From Gnetum montanum (lineage: Eukaryota; Streptophyta; Gnetopsida; Gnetales; Gnetaceae): DNA of 64,000 nt. The notes below the pieces were generated by a model. The model was not told where the DNA came from. It made no database searches and saw nothing but the letters and a program-made list of their open reading frames with translations. The stretch covers positions 48,191 through 112,190 of the forward strand of contig MNCI01009549.1 in NCBI GenBank assembly GCA_015680685.1, written 5' to 3'. Positions 1 to 12,161 of this stretch are shown one piece after another (within the stretch, counting starts at the first letter, position 1; the number at the start of each line of letters is the position of its first letter). Position numbers and translations under genes: made by a program.

Positions 1-296
1 TAAGTGTAGCTAGTTAGATTATATTAGAAATTTAATTATTTTATTTACTATTCTTTATCCTTAGGCTATTTAAAACATAAGACATTAACAATGATAAAAA
101 TCATATGCCTTAGTTGCACTTAACCATACCTTTGCATTTCACAAGTGTAATTGGGAAGGCAACAATTACAATGGTTAGTTCACTTCCTAGAGACCAGTGT
201 ACTTAGAAGGCTATAAGTCAATGGAGTTTGACCAGATCGTGTGTGAATGCTTAGTGATTCATATGGTTGGGTGTAGGGTCGACTTGTCACTCATCA
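1..296 (+). repeat. Element A 5' LTR, 3'-terminal part
   Basis: Aligns without gaps to the last 296 bases of the 3' LTR (22685-22980) and ends in the same CTCATCA. I counted 33 differences in 296 positions (about 11%), about 26 of them transitions, so insertion is old. The rest of the LTR lies left of the window. Confidence 0.9.
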
Positions 297-316
297 TTGG
301 TGATGTTGCCAGGGAC
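297..316 (+). other. Element A primer binding site (tRNA-Asp type)
   Basis: Directly after the LTR end CATCA comes TTGGTGATGTTGCCAGGGAC, a mutated form of the TGGCGCCGTTGCCGGGGA primer site known from Athila-type elements and assigned to tRNA-Asp. Element C has a better preserved copy in the equivalent place (42411-42432). Confidence 0.75.
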
Positions 317-416
317 TTGTAGTTTGATATGTGCACTATCTAGGACTTAGTGAATATTATTTAAGATCGTTGGAATGAATCCTAAGGTCACAATCATTTG
401 AGAAATAATAATTATA

Positions 417-1559
417 GGGTGTCGGACCCCAAAAAGAGAATTTTATTAATAGAAAATGAAATTTAGTACATAAGCAACTTAAAGATATATAGATTGAGGA
501 AAGGAGGAAGAGAAACTGTGTTGACTGAGACTATTATAGAGGAAACATGTTAAACTTAGCATTCCACAGGGTGTGTAAATGCATTCCAAAGATCAACCAT
601 TTGCTGAAATGAGTGTATCTTTTCCAGGGTGTGGATTGTCGAATGAGAACAACGATGGAAGAAAGAGGAAAAAGGCCAAATGGTGTAGAAAACTGAGACT
701 TAATTAAGAGACTTTCTTCTGAAGCGAGGCTTGATGATGGTGATTATTTGGATCTCTGATATGACTCCATGGCTGCAATAAGAAAAACAACTGGTTAGCA
801 TTCATCTTGAATTTTGGGGCTTGAGATGTAATTTGGAAGTGAACATGCTGAAGAATTTGCATTTTTTCTGAAGTAGTTAGTTGTAAGGAGTTTGAAATAA
901 TTGTCTTTTGAAAAAGTGTGGTACATCTATGTTTCCAAATACTATATAAGATGATGGGCCTAAGGATCTTCCATAGGAAATGAGAGTTTGTGGACCTGGT
1001 AGGTAAGAAACCAAACATTACAGCCTCTTGTGTAAGAGTGCATGAGGGAAAAACCTTTGAAGCCCATTCCCATGCATGCTGAGCAAATGGGCAAAGCCAA
1101 AAAACATGGACAAAGGTTTCAGGGTCATTACATAAAGGGCACTTAGGGGAGTGAATCCCAAGGTATGCTAAACGTTTCCCGATAGGGAGACCTTGATGAA
1201 GAAAACACCAAAGGAATTGTTGAATTTTGGGAAGAGTCGGGAGATGCCAAATTTGGTTGAAAGGAGAGATCCAAAAATCCTCTGATTCTTGTTTATTCCA
1301 AGATCAATTACAACGTAGAATGACTTCGGAAGAATTGTGTAACAATTGGAAGGGAACATGTGGTCGATAAGGAAAAATTTTTGACCCATTAGACCAATAG
1401 AGGCCATGAAATATACCTTGGATAGCACCATCTAGGTGTAATGATTGATGAAGAAATGTATGTATCTAGTGGAAGCAAAGCCGCATTGCTTTTGAAGCTC
1501 CATATAGGTTTTCAAACGCTTCCCAAGAAAGCCATTGATTAGCAAGATGAAGAAAATTA
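417..1559 (-). mobile_element. 5'-truncated LINE (L1-type) insertion in the element A leader
   Basis: A 16-base target-site duplication, AGAAATAATAATTATA, flanks this block at 401-416 and 1560-1575. That is typical of target-primed reverse transcription and unlike the 5-bp duplications of LTR elements. The minus strand encodes the end of LINE ORF2. Without the block the leader between the primer site and the gag ATG is about 135 bp, matching element C (about 150 bp). The 3' end (at 417) reads GGGTCCGACACCC on the minus strand, with no visible poly(A) tail. Confidence 0.8.
704..1559 (-). pseudogene. LINE ORF2 C-terminal fragment with zinc-binding RT domain (zf-RVT type)
   Basis: Minus-strand translation gives the domain that follows reverse transcriptase in plant L1 elements. 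It contains a hydrophobic PKIQQFLW stretch, a GLPIGKRLA segment, then CPLC...E...HVF..CPFAQHAW, with the cysteines and histidine spaced as in zf-RVT. It continues in frame about 150 residues to the stop at 704. The RT core and endonuclease are absent (5' truncation). Upstream of about 1300 the frame has stops, so it is dead. Confidence 0.7.
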
Positions 1560-3796
1560 AGAAATAATAATTATAATTATAATTTAAGTACACTAAGTTT
1601 TCTTTAATCCAAAATGTCTTCTTCTCAGAGGCATGATGAACCAAAACCTCTAGTGCCCCAAGAATTCAAAGTGCTATACACTCCTTTAGATGAGTTTGTA
1701 CCAAATTTCACCTTCATCATGCATTAGGATGAACAACTATGATGGAGAGATATCGAGGAAAACATTGTGTTGCCTTCTGACCAATCTATTCCTGGGATGC
1801 TGCTCCAAACTCTTAAGAGGTTGGGCATTCAAGATCTCCATGATGAATACATTATGTAGGACCATGACTATCGAGAAAACCGTTCCACAAAAAACATAAT
1901 ATAAACAAGATTAGCACCAAGAAAAGCACCATGAAGCTGTAAAGGGGAAATAGTTCACTAACCCTTGTTCCTGTTGAACCAAAACGATAATGAAGATCCT
2001 TCCTCTAGGCATTCTCAACATGAAGATTCTTCACCCCCTTAACTCTGGTAAAGGGGGCTTGAACCCAAATCTGCAGCCCACTATCAACAATCCAAGTTCA
2101 GGAAAAAGTGGAAGTCAAGGTAGGGGCTCGGGCAAGCATCATGATGATAGTAAACCTGATGATCATGGCTGCGATAAGTGAAGAGGAGGTGGAAGACACC
2201 ATGGTGATGGTAGTCTTCCTCCCTCTTTGTCCTCTTCATCTGCATCTTCTTCTTCCTCCGAATCTGATTGAAATCATAGGAGACGAAACTACGATGGAGG
2301 TGAATAGTGGGATAATGATTGTAGGCCCCATCATGAATGAAGGGGTAGTAAGGGACATCATAGGCATCATCAAAATCATGATGATGATGAGCCTTTTCTA
2401 ACAACTTGAAACATGTTGAAAATTGCAGAGGTAGTCAAAATCCAACTAGGCATGTGATATATAGTAGAATCAAGACGTTGAATATGAATAATATTTGTAG
2501 ATTTGAGGGGGCATATAACTCAAATCCACAAATCCATCTTCAAGCCTTTCATGATGCTTATGCCTTGCAGAACATAGAGAAAAATGGATAGAAATTTAAG
2601 CTATTTCCAAGGACACTCATAAAAGAAGTAGAAACTTGGTACCACTCCTTGGAGTCAGAATCAATTTGTAGATGGAGTATGATGCTTGAGCTACTTAATG
2701 ACAAACATCAAACATACTTCAGAGTGTTTAATTTGAGAAAGAAAATCCAAGGCTAGTGACAAGGGAACACATGAACCCTTGGACAAAACCATGGGTAGGT
2801 ATTATTCCCTTTTTCATAGATGTCCTAGTTAGGGTTACTCTTAGTGAAAGCAGCTTTGCTATATTATAGATGGGCTCTGATCATAAACCAAGAGAACTCT
2901 TAAGGTCTATGCCCAAGGGAGACTATCAAAACTAAGAGCTTGTAAAATTCAAAGGTTGATTGAGCAGGTTGTAAAAGAAGAAGGTGAGTTGAGGAAATGG
3001 GAAAGTGTTGAGGAGTATAATTAAGACACTTCCATCAAAAAAAGGGATGTCCAATTCTATGATAGTGAGAGGGATGCACCACTTGATGAAGTGGTGTAGC
3101 AAAAAACCTTGTCAATTCAAAAATTTATATCTAAAGTTTTGGCTAAGGCTTAACAAATGTGGGAATCTTTGGATGAAAAATTTCAAACTAATCTAAAAAT
3201 TGTAGATGGATCAAAAGAGTAAGGTAGTAATCATGACTATAGGAGAAGGAAGGAATGTGAACGTGCCTACCAAAGGGGTAAGGGAAAAGCTATTACAGTA
3301 GAAGAGCTTATAGAGTCATAATCAGATGATGATGACGGGTGTGTCATTTGCCAATATGAACATCCCAGGAGATGTTGCCTTGTTGTGTCACACTTATAAG
3401 AATCTAGGGTGTATGCTCTGAATCCTAGACTAGCATGAAGGCAAGCACCCATAATGTTGCCTTATCCTCAAGGCAACCCAAGGTAGTTCCACCAATAGTA
3501 ACAAGCTTATTATCTAATTAAAGCTCCACCACAATCATATAAGTAATACCATTAGTGGTAGCACCCACAGTCATGGTGGATGTCACCATCAAGGAAGCAA
3601 TACCCTGACAACTAGATAGATCTATATGGGTACTATGTTTAGCAACTCATGTCTTTATGTGACTCTTCTAGTCACACTTCTTTTTAGCATTACTACTACC
3701 CTCCAAAGTACTATAAAACTTAGTCTCCATCTCCTAGAGGGGAATCCCCATACCCTTATGATCCTCTTCATCCTTTAGCATATGTTCCTCCACCCT

Positions 3797-4669
3797 TGAT
3801 GAGTGGTGAGGTACCCCTACACTCAACCATATGAATACGAGCATTTCATGCACAATCTGGTCAAACTCCGCAGACGGACTAGTTGTGGTATCTAGATAGT
3901 TACTCATAGATCGTAGTCCGTTGTCTTCCCACTTGGACTAGTATTAGTTTTGTCACGTATGGTTTAGTCCAGAGTGAGGTGTATGATGTGTTCTTACACT
4001 AATGCTACTTCTGAGGATGATGGGAAATAATATCAACTAAACTAGGAGAGAGTGTGTGTATGAGAAGAATCTAAACTAGCCTAAGTGCGATGAGCATTCG
4101 TTCCTCAATCATCCGTACACATCTTGGACCTCATACACGACTACCACTGGGATTACCAAACACATGGCCTAGGTACGCTACTAGGTTACCAAGTAGTCAC
4201 ACTTAAATGCTCATGATTAAGTCATACTCATTCTGTGTTACTGGGAGATAAGGGTAGAGAGATATTAACTAAGAAAGTAGTAAATAACAATAACAATTAA
4301 ATAAATAATTGAGCTAAGTGGATGCTACAATGATGAAGTAATCTCGATCTTTATTGCCGATCATGTGCGTGTCCAAGTATGTCACACTCGAATAAGGATG
4401 TCGTACAATTACAATCATCACACTGCGGGCATGCATTGGGAGAAAAGGGTTGAGAGGAAAAACTGATGTACTAAAAACTATTGAAAACTGAAACTTTGAA
4501 AACTATTGAAAACTTAAACTTCAAAAATTGACTCCAAATATGCCTACCTCTTATTTATAGATGAGGAGATAGGCTGTGATATCGTGTATGCGATATTGCG
4601 TCTAGGCTGTGATATCGCATACGCGATATTGTGGATGCGATATCACAGCCAAAAATTCATGACTCATCA
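3797..4669 (-). mobile_element. Solo LTR 1 (A-family, GATATC class) inserted in element A gag
   Basis: On the plus strand it starts TGATGAGTGGTGAGGTACCC and ends ATGACTCATCA, the same termini as the LTRs of A, B and C read in reverse. It is flanked by a perfect 5-bp duplication ACCCT (3792-3796 and 4670-4674). No internal element sequence is present, so this is a solo LTR left by LTR-LTR recombination. A TATA-like CTATAAATAAGAGG lies on the minus strand near 4547-4560. Confidence 0.9.
4605..4650. repeat. Perfect 16-bp inverted repeat near the LTR 5' end (U3)
   Basis: GGCTGTGATATCGCAT at 4605-4620 and its exact complement ATGCGATATCACAGCC at 4635-4650 enclose a 14-base loop. A weaker copy of the same GATATC-containing motif lies just upstream at 4571-4603. 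In LTR orientation this sits about 20 bp inside the 5' end, in U3. Confidence 0.85.
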
Positions 4670-4879
4670 ACCCTCAACCCAATTATTGCTTGCTTCATCC
4701 ATGCAAGGTGAGATTCTCACATAGCAGTAATAACATAATGCTACTAGGGCTGTTAATGTACAACCAGTTCCTCAGTTGAGTGGTTTGGAACCTAGATCTT
4801 GTAAAAGACCATTCTTCTAAACTAATAGCCTTACAAAGTCCTCACTAACTTACACAGTTGGTTGCCCTGTGTCTCCCTC

Positions 4880-5570
4880 ATCCTTTGAATCCATTCCTTT
4901 TGAGAGACCTTTAAACCAAATGCCTCCCAAGATCCACACAGTCATATTAACTCATGCTATATCTAATTGAATCAAGGCTGGCAACCTTCCTAGGAAAAGA
5001 GCTAATCTTGAAAGTCCTCTTATCAACTTACAAATTACTAGTAATGGGCCATGCAAGGCTCTTCTTAATTTAAGTTCTAGTATCAACTTGATTTCCCATG
5101 AAATGTACAATGCTTGGAACCTACCTTCTCATAAGAAGAGCAACGTCCATTTAGAATTAGCAGACTAGTTCATCACTATTTCCTTGGGATTAGTGGATAA
5201 CATTGTGATCACTATCTATGGGTGGTCATATCTTGTCGATTTCCTAGTGATCAAGGTTGACAATTATAAGGGGGACTTCCTAATCATTATGGGAAGGGCT
5301 ATTTATTTGCAAATGGGCATCAAAGATCTTTTCCTTGAGATTTCCAAGGAAAATGCATTCAGAAAGATTGAGAAGAAGAGAGTTCCATGCATCACGTACA
5401 ACGATATTGAGTGCAATTGTGTGTAGAAACTATGGTCTATCAAAACCACATCAATCAAAGCATGTCAATAGTGTGCAGATGAGTTTGAAATTCAAAAGTG
5501 CCTATATGTAGCAGCTAAAAAATAGGAGGGCACCTATTGGCTAACAACTAATTATGAAAGTAGCATACTT
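4880..5570 (+). pseudogene. Element A protease region
   Basis: Encodes a retropepsin-like block: CKALLNLSSSINLISHEMYNAWNLP followed by a conserved SLGLVDNIV.TIYGWSYLVDFLVIKVDNYKGDF segment shared with B and C. The catalytic triplet is changed: where the family expects Asp-Ser/Thr-Gly after LL, A shows N-L-S. Stops occur at several tryptophan or glutamine positions. It should act within the Gag-Pol precursor. Confidence 0.65.
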
Positions 5571-7220
5571 TGCATGGAACCTACTAAGAGCTTAACTTGT
5601 GCCTATGTTGAAGACATGGATGAACTAGAGCAAGTTCATCGCCAACTCTTTGATGATGAACTTGATGATACCAATTGGGGAGAGCTGAAAATCCCTAACA
5701 GTTTTAAACATAAGCCCTTAGAGTTGAAAACTCTACATATGAGCATGGAATATGCATTTCTAAAAAATGGCAAGTCAATGATAATCAATGTCAACCTTAC
5801 TCTTGAGTAGAAAAGGATGCTATTGAGGGTGGTCAACAAATGGCCAATATCCTAAAATCATAAGGATTAATCCTCAAATATGCCAGAATTGCATCTATAC
5901 CAATTTAGCCATGAAGCCAAAGAGGCAGATGCAGTGACAGCTAAACCCTAAATTAACGTAGATAATCAAAGAGGAAATTGAACAACTTCTCTAGGTGGGG
6001 TTCATTTATTCAATTATGGATAGTGAATGGGTTAGCTCACTTTTAATTGTGCCAAAGAAAGTGGCAAGTGGTAGGTCTATATTAATTTCAGGTTGTTGAA
6101 CATGGTGATGTTCAAAGATCATTTTTCATTGCCATTTGTGAACCAAGTGTTGGACACTACTTCTAGGCATTGATATTATAGCTTTTTGGATGGTTATAGT
6201 GGCTATAACCAAATTCAGCTCACACTTGAGGATCAAGCCAAAACAACATTCACAAGTCCTTGAGGAACTTTTGCATATCATAAGATGTCCTTTGGTTTGT
6301 GTGATGCCCCTGCAACTTTCCAATGCTTTGTCTTGAGCATTTTTCAGAGGTATATTTGTAGCGGGGTGGAAGTCTTCATGGATGAATTCTCTACCTATGG
6401 CGCTACATTTGAGCAAGCTATGGGCCACCTTAAGCAAGTGTTTAAAGGGTGCATGGAGACCAATCTTCGACTCAATTAGCAGAAAAGCCATCTCATGGTC
6501 TAGGAGGGCATTGTGTTGGGGCATAGAATTTCTCAAGCAAGGATTGAGGTAAATCCTAAAAAGATTAGAATCATCCAAGGAATAACCTACCAACTAAAAA
6601 TCATTAAAGATGTCTAGTCATTCCTTGGACACACTAGCTACTACCAGCGATTAATAGATAATTTCTCTAAGATTGTGAAACTATTGGTTGAGTTGACAAA
6701 GAAATATGCTTTGTTCATATGCACAAAGAAATGTAAAAAGGCATTCTAGTAGCTTAAGGAAAAGCTTTTAGAGACTCCAATTCTATGAGCACTTGATTGA
6801 TCCTTACCATTTCACATTATGATGGATGCATTAAACTATGCCTTGGGAGTTGTGCTTATGTAGTTGGATGATCAAAAACATCCATATTAAATCCAATGCA
6901 CAAGCCAAAACATTGTAGGTGCATAGCTCAATTAAACCACAATGAAAAAATAGCTAATGGTAGTGGTGTATGCCTTGGGAAAGTTTAGGCACTATGTGCT
7001 TAGATACAAAGTGTTTGAGCACACTAACCATAGTGCCATTTGATTCCTAATGAATAAACCAATGGTGAGCCCCCGTGTTATATTGTGGCTAGTGATATTG
7101 CAAGAGTTTAATCTCACAATCGTAGATCAAAAGGGAACTAAGAATGTGATTTTTGATCACTTGTCTTGATTACGATGGGACAACAAAGAGGATGAGAGCC
7201 CACTATTTGATCAATTTCCT
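5570..7220 (+). pseudogene. Element A reverse transcriptase and RNase H
   Basis: RT motifs follow one another across frames: QLL*VGFIYSIMDSEWVS, FKDHF..PF, SFLDGYSGYNQIQ near 6185-6215, MSFGLCDAPATFQ near 6285, then FMDEFSTYG near 6378, where the catalytic motif would be FMDDFS, so one aspartate is now glutamate. RNase H follows at about 6760-7140 with the LRWDNKEDESPLFDQF segment after it. It made the cDNA in the virus-like particle. Multiple stops; inactive. Confidence 0.75.
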
Positions 7221-9442
7221 GATAAAATCCTCCTTACTAGTGCAATAAATGAATAAGTGTCCACTGAATTAAAATGGTATGATGGCATCCTCACTTATCT
7301 TCTCACTCAAGAGATGCCATAAGAGTTAGGTCACTAGAAGAAAAAATAGTTTCTTCGTCAAGCCAAACATTTCATGGAAATCAATGGATACCTTTACAAG
7401 ATATGCAACGATGGCTTGGTTCATTAGTGTGTTCCTAATGCTGACCAACTACATATTCTCCAAGATGCTTATGAGGGTCCTTGTGGGGGCCACTATGCAA
7501 GGAGACACATGACCATTAAAATCCTGATGGCAGGGTACTATTGACTAATAATCTTCAGGGATGCCCACTAATGAGTGGTGAGGTACCCCTACACTCAACG
7601 ATACAAATACGAGCGTTCTCATGCACAATCCAGTCGAACTCCGCAGACGGACTAGTTGTGGCACCTAGATCATTATCCTTAGGTCGTAGTTCGCTGTCTT
7701 CCCACTTGGACTAGTATTTATATTTTTCACGTATGGTTTAGTCCAGAGTGAGGTGTATGATGTGTTTTCTACTCTAAATGCTACTCCTGAAGAGAATGAA
7801 AAGTAATATTAACTAAGCTAAGCTAGGAGGAGAAGGGTAAGAGAATCTAATCTAGCCTAAGTGCGACGAGCAACCGATTCCTTGATCAACCGTACACATC
7901 TTGAACCTCGTGCATGACTACCACTGGGATTACCAAACGTAGATCCTAGGTACGTCACTGGGCTACCAAGTAGTCACACTTGAATGCTCGTAATCAAGTC
8001 GTACTTGTTCTGCATTCTAGGAGTTTAAGGGTGAGAGAGAGAAAACAGTAAATAACATTAAAATAAATAAACAAAGTAACTGCTGCAATGATGAAGTAAT
8101 CTCGATCTTTATTTCTGGTCATGTGCATGTCCAAGTACGTCACACTCAAATAAAGAATGTTGTACAATTACATTCACCACACTACGGGCAGACACGGGAA
8201 AATAAACTATCTCTGGAGTGGCCAAACTGCCAAAGCTTTGCTAGTTCTAACTCCTAATTGATAAAACTGGGAAAGCCACCTCTTATTTATAGAAATTGTG
8301 GTGCACTGCAATATTGCGTACGTGATATTGTGGCTGCGATATCACAGCTGTTGCGATATCATGGCTACTGATACAACAGGGTCGTGATATCACGGTTGTG
8401 ATATCACAGCCAACAATTTCATGACTCATCACCCATCAATTCGTCCAGTCTTGTGAACACTGTCAACGAGATGGTGGGATGACTACTTGAATGGAGGGAC
8501 CTCAATAGTGGATCCAACCACTAGAACCCTTCAACATCTAGGGGATAGACTTTATGGGTTCCATCACACCCATGTCAAATGGAAAGGTGTACCTAATAGT
8601 TGTTGTTGACTATTGTACAAAATGGGTAGAAGCAGCATGTATCACTAATTGTACATCTTCCATTGGTGTTTAGTTTGTACAATCGAATGTTGTAAATAGG
8701 TTTGGAGTGCCACGTGCACTGATTTTTGATAATGGTACTCATTTTATGGATGCTACTTTTCACGAGCTCATGCAAAGCTTAGGGGTTGAACATAAATTAA
8801 CAACATTCTACCACCCCCTAAGCCAACGGTCAAGCAAAGGTTACCAATAGGGAGCTCACAACAATCTTAATAAGAACAATTAACAAATATAGGAGAGACT
8901 AGAGCACAAAACTCAATGATTCCCTTTGGGCATACCACTCAACATGGAAACTTCCTTTAGGCTACTCTCCCTATGAGCTAGTGTACAAAAAATTACCAAC
9001 TTTTCTAGTTCAATCCGAGCTCTGTACACTTTCAATAGCCTGTGACCTAGACTTAGACATGAGCCTAGCATAAAAAGAGAGATTGATCAACCTTAATGTA
9101 CTAGATGAGAATTGATTGGTAGCCTTGTCCTTGAATGAAGTGCACAAAGCATTCAGTAAACAATTGCATGGCCTTAGAATACATAAAGTAAAATTTCAAC
9201 CTCGAGACAAGGTCCTCTATTTGAACCCCACACATGTACCTCAACAAACTAAGTTTCAAATGTTATGAAAAGGGCCTTACATTATTTATAAAACCTTTCC
9301 TTCTTGGGCCATGTTGATCTACAAACCTAAAAGCCTAAACAAAAAGTAGTTGGTTAACATGCAACAAGTAAAACCTTTCCATGAGTCAAAGCAAGCTAAT
9401 GCCATCAACACCTCATTGAATAAACAACCACGCTCAATTTTT
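7220..9442 (+). pseudogene. Element A integrase, split by solo LTR 2
   Basis: The N-terminal zinc finger begins before the inserted LTR (GPCGGHYARRHMTIKILMAGYY, then FRDAH) and resumes after it with SCEHCQRDG at about 8447, so the histidine and cysteine halves are on either side of the LTR. The catalytic core follows: VVVDYCTKWVEAA at about 8600 and an FDNGTHF-type segment near 8730. The C-terminal part ends with QPRSIF and a stop near 9440. B ends at the same alignment position. Confidence 0.75.
7569..8431 (-). mobile_element. Solo LTR 2 (A-family, GATATC class) inserted in element A integrase
   Basis: Starts TAATGAGTGGTGAGGTACCC (terminal TG decayed to TA) and ends ATGACTCATCA. It is flanked by CCCAC (7564-7568) and CCCAT (8432-8436), a 5-bp duplication with one transition. 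It aligns along its length with solo LTR 1 and contains several GATATC palindromes around 8325-8405. No internal sequence. Confidence 0.85.
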
Positions 9443-11307
9443 TGAATCTCCTCCTTTTAACTTAGTCATGGGGGACATGGCAATCCATGCTAACCAATTA
9501 AAGTGGCTCTTTAGCTTTTCTACTTTTTTTAAAATTGTTTTTATTTTTATACATTTTTGTTTTACACTTTATTATTTTTCAAATTTTTGTTTTACAACAT
9601 CATTAGTATACTTTAACTTTCTTGAATTTTTTACAATTTCTTTTATATTTTACTTTCTTTTAGTGAGAATTTTTCTTATTATTTTCTAATAAAATGCTTT
9701 ATTGCCAACAGAACATAGTGGTGCTGTAGCTATTTGCTAATCGTGGTTGGTACTTAATGTTCTTGGTTGCTAATGTCTGGTTTCTATTTTTGAATTTTGA
9801 TGACTGATGACTAAGACAAAGTTTCTTTTTCATGAAATAGGTAGTGAGTCCACGTCATCCACCCATCCACCAACTCTATGGTCTTCCTGGTTTTGGAAGC
9901 GTGAGGTTCCTTTTTTAGTAATAAAACTTTAATGAACTTGTAACCTTGGTAGTTTCCAAACTTAGGAAAGATTCAAATGTTTGAATAGGGTGTGACTTCA
10001 AGGGGATTCAAAGCTATTTGTACCTCTCTACTTGATTGAGTGCATGTGTGGTTTCATGGATATCTTACTGTTCCATGTTGACCAATAACAGAAAGTTGAA
10101 TAAGTTTTTGCATGGTGTGGTTCCCATCCAAAAATCCATAAAAACATAAAATTCAAAAAAATGATGGGAATTCAAAGCACATGCCTTAGAAAAAATGATG
10201 GGCTACAAGCACTGGTTATGTGACTAAAAATACATGTTACCCATGCTTGAAGGTCTCCTCTAACTAAGGCCCTTTCTCACTTCCTACTTCTCTTTTCTTC
10301 TTAAATAAGGAACAGTAATTGTTTGTGGGAGCATTCTTGTGCCTTGAGGGGGTGGACTGGTCCTAGAGTGGTGATAAGAAGTCACTGAAAGTGGTTGGTT
10401 TTGGTGTAGACTAAGGATGGAATTTATTGGGTCATTTAACTATAGAATCCACAAGGGACTTTATGTGACCGCAATTGGGAATTCCATCCCACTTTCTATG
10501 TCATCCATCAATGCTTTCCATAACTCACCTCACTATCAGTTTCCATGTTTTGTTCAATGTCTTAGTTTAACATGTTGAAATTCTTAGGTAGATTCTTCCG
10601 AATTTGGTCTTTAAGTTTTCATAACCATTAATCAACTATGGGGCCCACAGACTTCTTGGGTTGAGGTTATGCAAGAGAAAAAAGGGCATAAGCCTACTAT
10701 GGGAAGGACCCACTTGCATAGCTCTTAGTTGGGCTAGTAAAGTCCCTTATCCTTAGGCATTTTTACAATCAAATCATCTTCATTCCTGATCGATTGCATC
10801 CAAGTATGCATCCTTGAAGGCATTTCTCCCATAAAATTACATTCTCCGATCAATTTCTCTATTTTTGTGAACTATCAAATCCTCTTCATGCATTTCATCA
10901 TGTTCTTGGCTTCATGAACTTCTTATATTTCTTGAATTTTTGACAAGTCAACAATGGTCAACAAATGCATCGATGTAGCCTTGTATACACTAGTACTTGC
11001 ATTGATGCATAGTAAAAATACTATAAATAGGATGCAACGCTTAGCAATTTTTGCCATTTTTCTTCAAACAAGAGGGGATTTTTTCGATTTTTTAGAGTCC
11101 CAAACCTTCCAGAGTCCATATCTTTCACACCACTTGTTTGATTTCAATCATTTTTCAATCCTCTAACTACCAGAGCTACACTTTATGTTATGGGGGCCAC
11201 AAACCTTTGGTTTTTGATAGAAAATATTTTGAAATTTTTCTAATTCCCCCATGGGTTTAATGAATAAAATACTATTAAATCATCAACCTATCTAAGTTAA
11301 ACCCTTT
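9443..11307 (+). other. Element A 3' non-coding stretch between integrase and aORF
   Basis: No ORF of note. Homologous blocks occur in reverse orientation in element B (about 12840-14220) and element C (about 34500-36230), so it is an ancestral part of the family. It ends at GTTAAACCCTTT, where B is inserted; the matching point in C is near 34515. Confidence 0.7.
10940..11030 (+). promoter_or_regulatory. Possible internal promoter upstream of aORF (element A)
   Basis: TGCATCGATGTAGCC and GCATTGATGCA motifs are followed by ACTATAAATAGG (TATA-like, 11021-11030). The same order, palindromic GTCGA/ATCGAT-type motifs and then a TATA box, occurs in U3 of the family's LTRs, for example CCTATAAATAC at 22263. 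Element C has the counterpart at 34783-34870. Function is inferred only. Confidence 0.4.
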
Positions 11308-12161
11308 TGATGAGCAGCGAGATACCCCTACACCCAACCATATGAATCACATGCATTCATGTGTGAGCTGGTCGAATTCTACAGACTTTAATTACCAAGT
11401 ATGCTAGAGCTAAATAATGAGTTCATGTTGTCCATTCGTTGTCTTCCTAGTCTCACTTGTGAAATGCAAGTGTATGGTTAAGTATGACTGAGGCATAAGA
11501 TTTTTATCATTCTATGTTTTATCAATTTGATCACCTAAAAACAATAATGAAAGTGAGAGTAATTAAATGCTAAGTGAACTATTTTCTAATCTAACCTAAC
11601 ACAAGTAACCATTCCCACTTCTCAGACACATCTTGAACTTTGTGTAAACACTACTGGGTTGTTAAACACTAACTGTTTTTGAGCTACCAAGTGTCACATG
11701 TATGTTCGAAGGGGCCGTGCTTATGTATTTTAATTAGTTGCTTAATTAATCAAAATTAATAACTAAATGGATAACATTAAATGTGAACTACATGAAATCA
11801 TGATATATAAATGCACAAAGAAAGAAAGTCTCAAGTGTTGCAAGGATGAATCAAAGAGCTCATCTTTATTGCCAACACAATGGTGTGTTCAGGTACATCA
11901 ATGCTTGAATAAAGATCTGATTACACTTAGACCTCTTGCTACAAGCACTTGGAAAATATTCTAACTCTCAAATGAATAAACTACAAGAATTTCGCTACTT
12001 GACTTCAAAAACTACTATTGAATCGTGTGCCCAAAGGCTATTTTTATAGGCCTAGGAGTACCCCACGATATCACATGCTTGATATCGCATCTTGGGCCAC
12101 AATATCACATACTCGATATTGTGTACTTGATATCAGGGCTCATGTAAAACATGATTCATCA
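11308..12161 (-). repeat. Element B 3' LTR (GATATC class)
   Basis: Begins TGATGAGCAGCGAGATACCCC and ends ATGATTCATCA on the plus strand, matching the other family LTRs. GATATC motifs are repeated around 12060-12135. The base before it marks the insertion point in A (5 bp CCTTT); the matching duplication was lost with B's 5' end. Confidence 0.85.

Larger units (their letters stand above)
1614..4780 (+). pseudogene. Element A gag (degraded, interrupted by a solo LTR)
   Basis: Starts with ATG at 1614 (MSSSQRHDE...), the counterpart of the MSSSSHRHED start in element C at 42281. The N-terminal part (VLYTPLDEFVPNFTFIMH) matches C well. Further on, around 3310-3400, it has the C-terminal CVICQYEHPRRCC block, shared with B (CDMC.YEHPKGCC) and C. 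Several stops and frame changes occur. The solo LTR at 3797-4669 splits the 3' part. Gag would form the capsid of the virus-like particle. The boundary with protease is approximate. Confidence 0.65.

Noticed and set aside
2084-2404. Overlapping ORFs on both strands rich in Met/Ile or His/Asp
   Set aside because: Repetitive ATG/CAT triplets in the charged part of gag A open several frames. Only the frame homologous to B and C is meaningful.
6126-6593. 155-codon minus-strand ORF
   Set aside because: It is the antisense of the element A reverse transcriptase, whose motifs are read on the plus strand; no own similarity seen.
8325-8405. Recognition of GATATC clusters as a satellite or origin
   Set aside because: They occur only inside LTRs of this family, at the same relative place, so they belong to U3.
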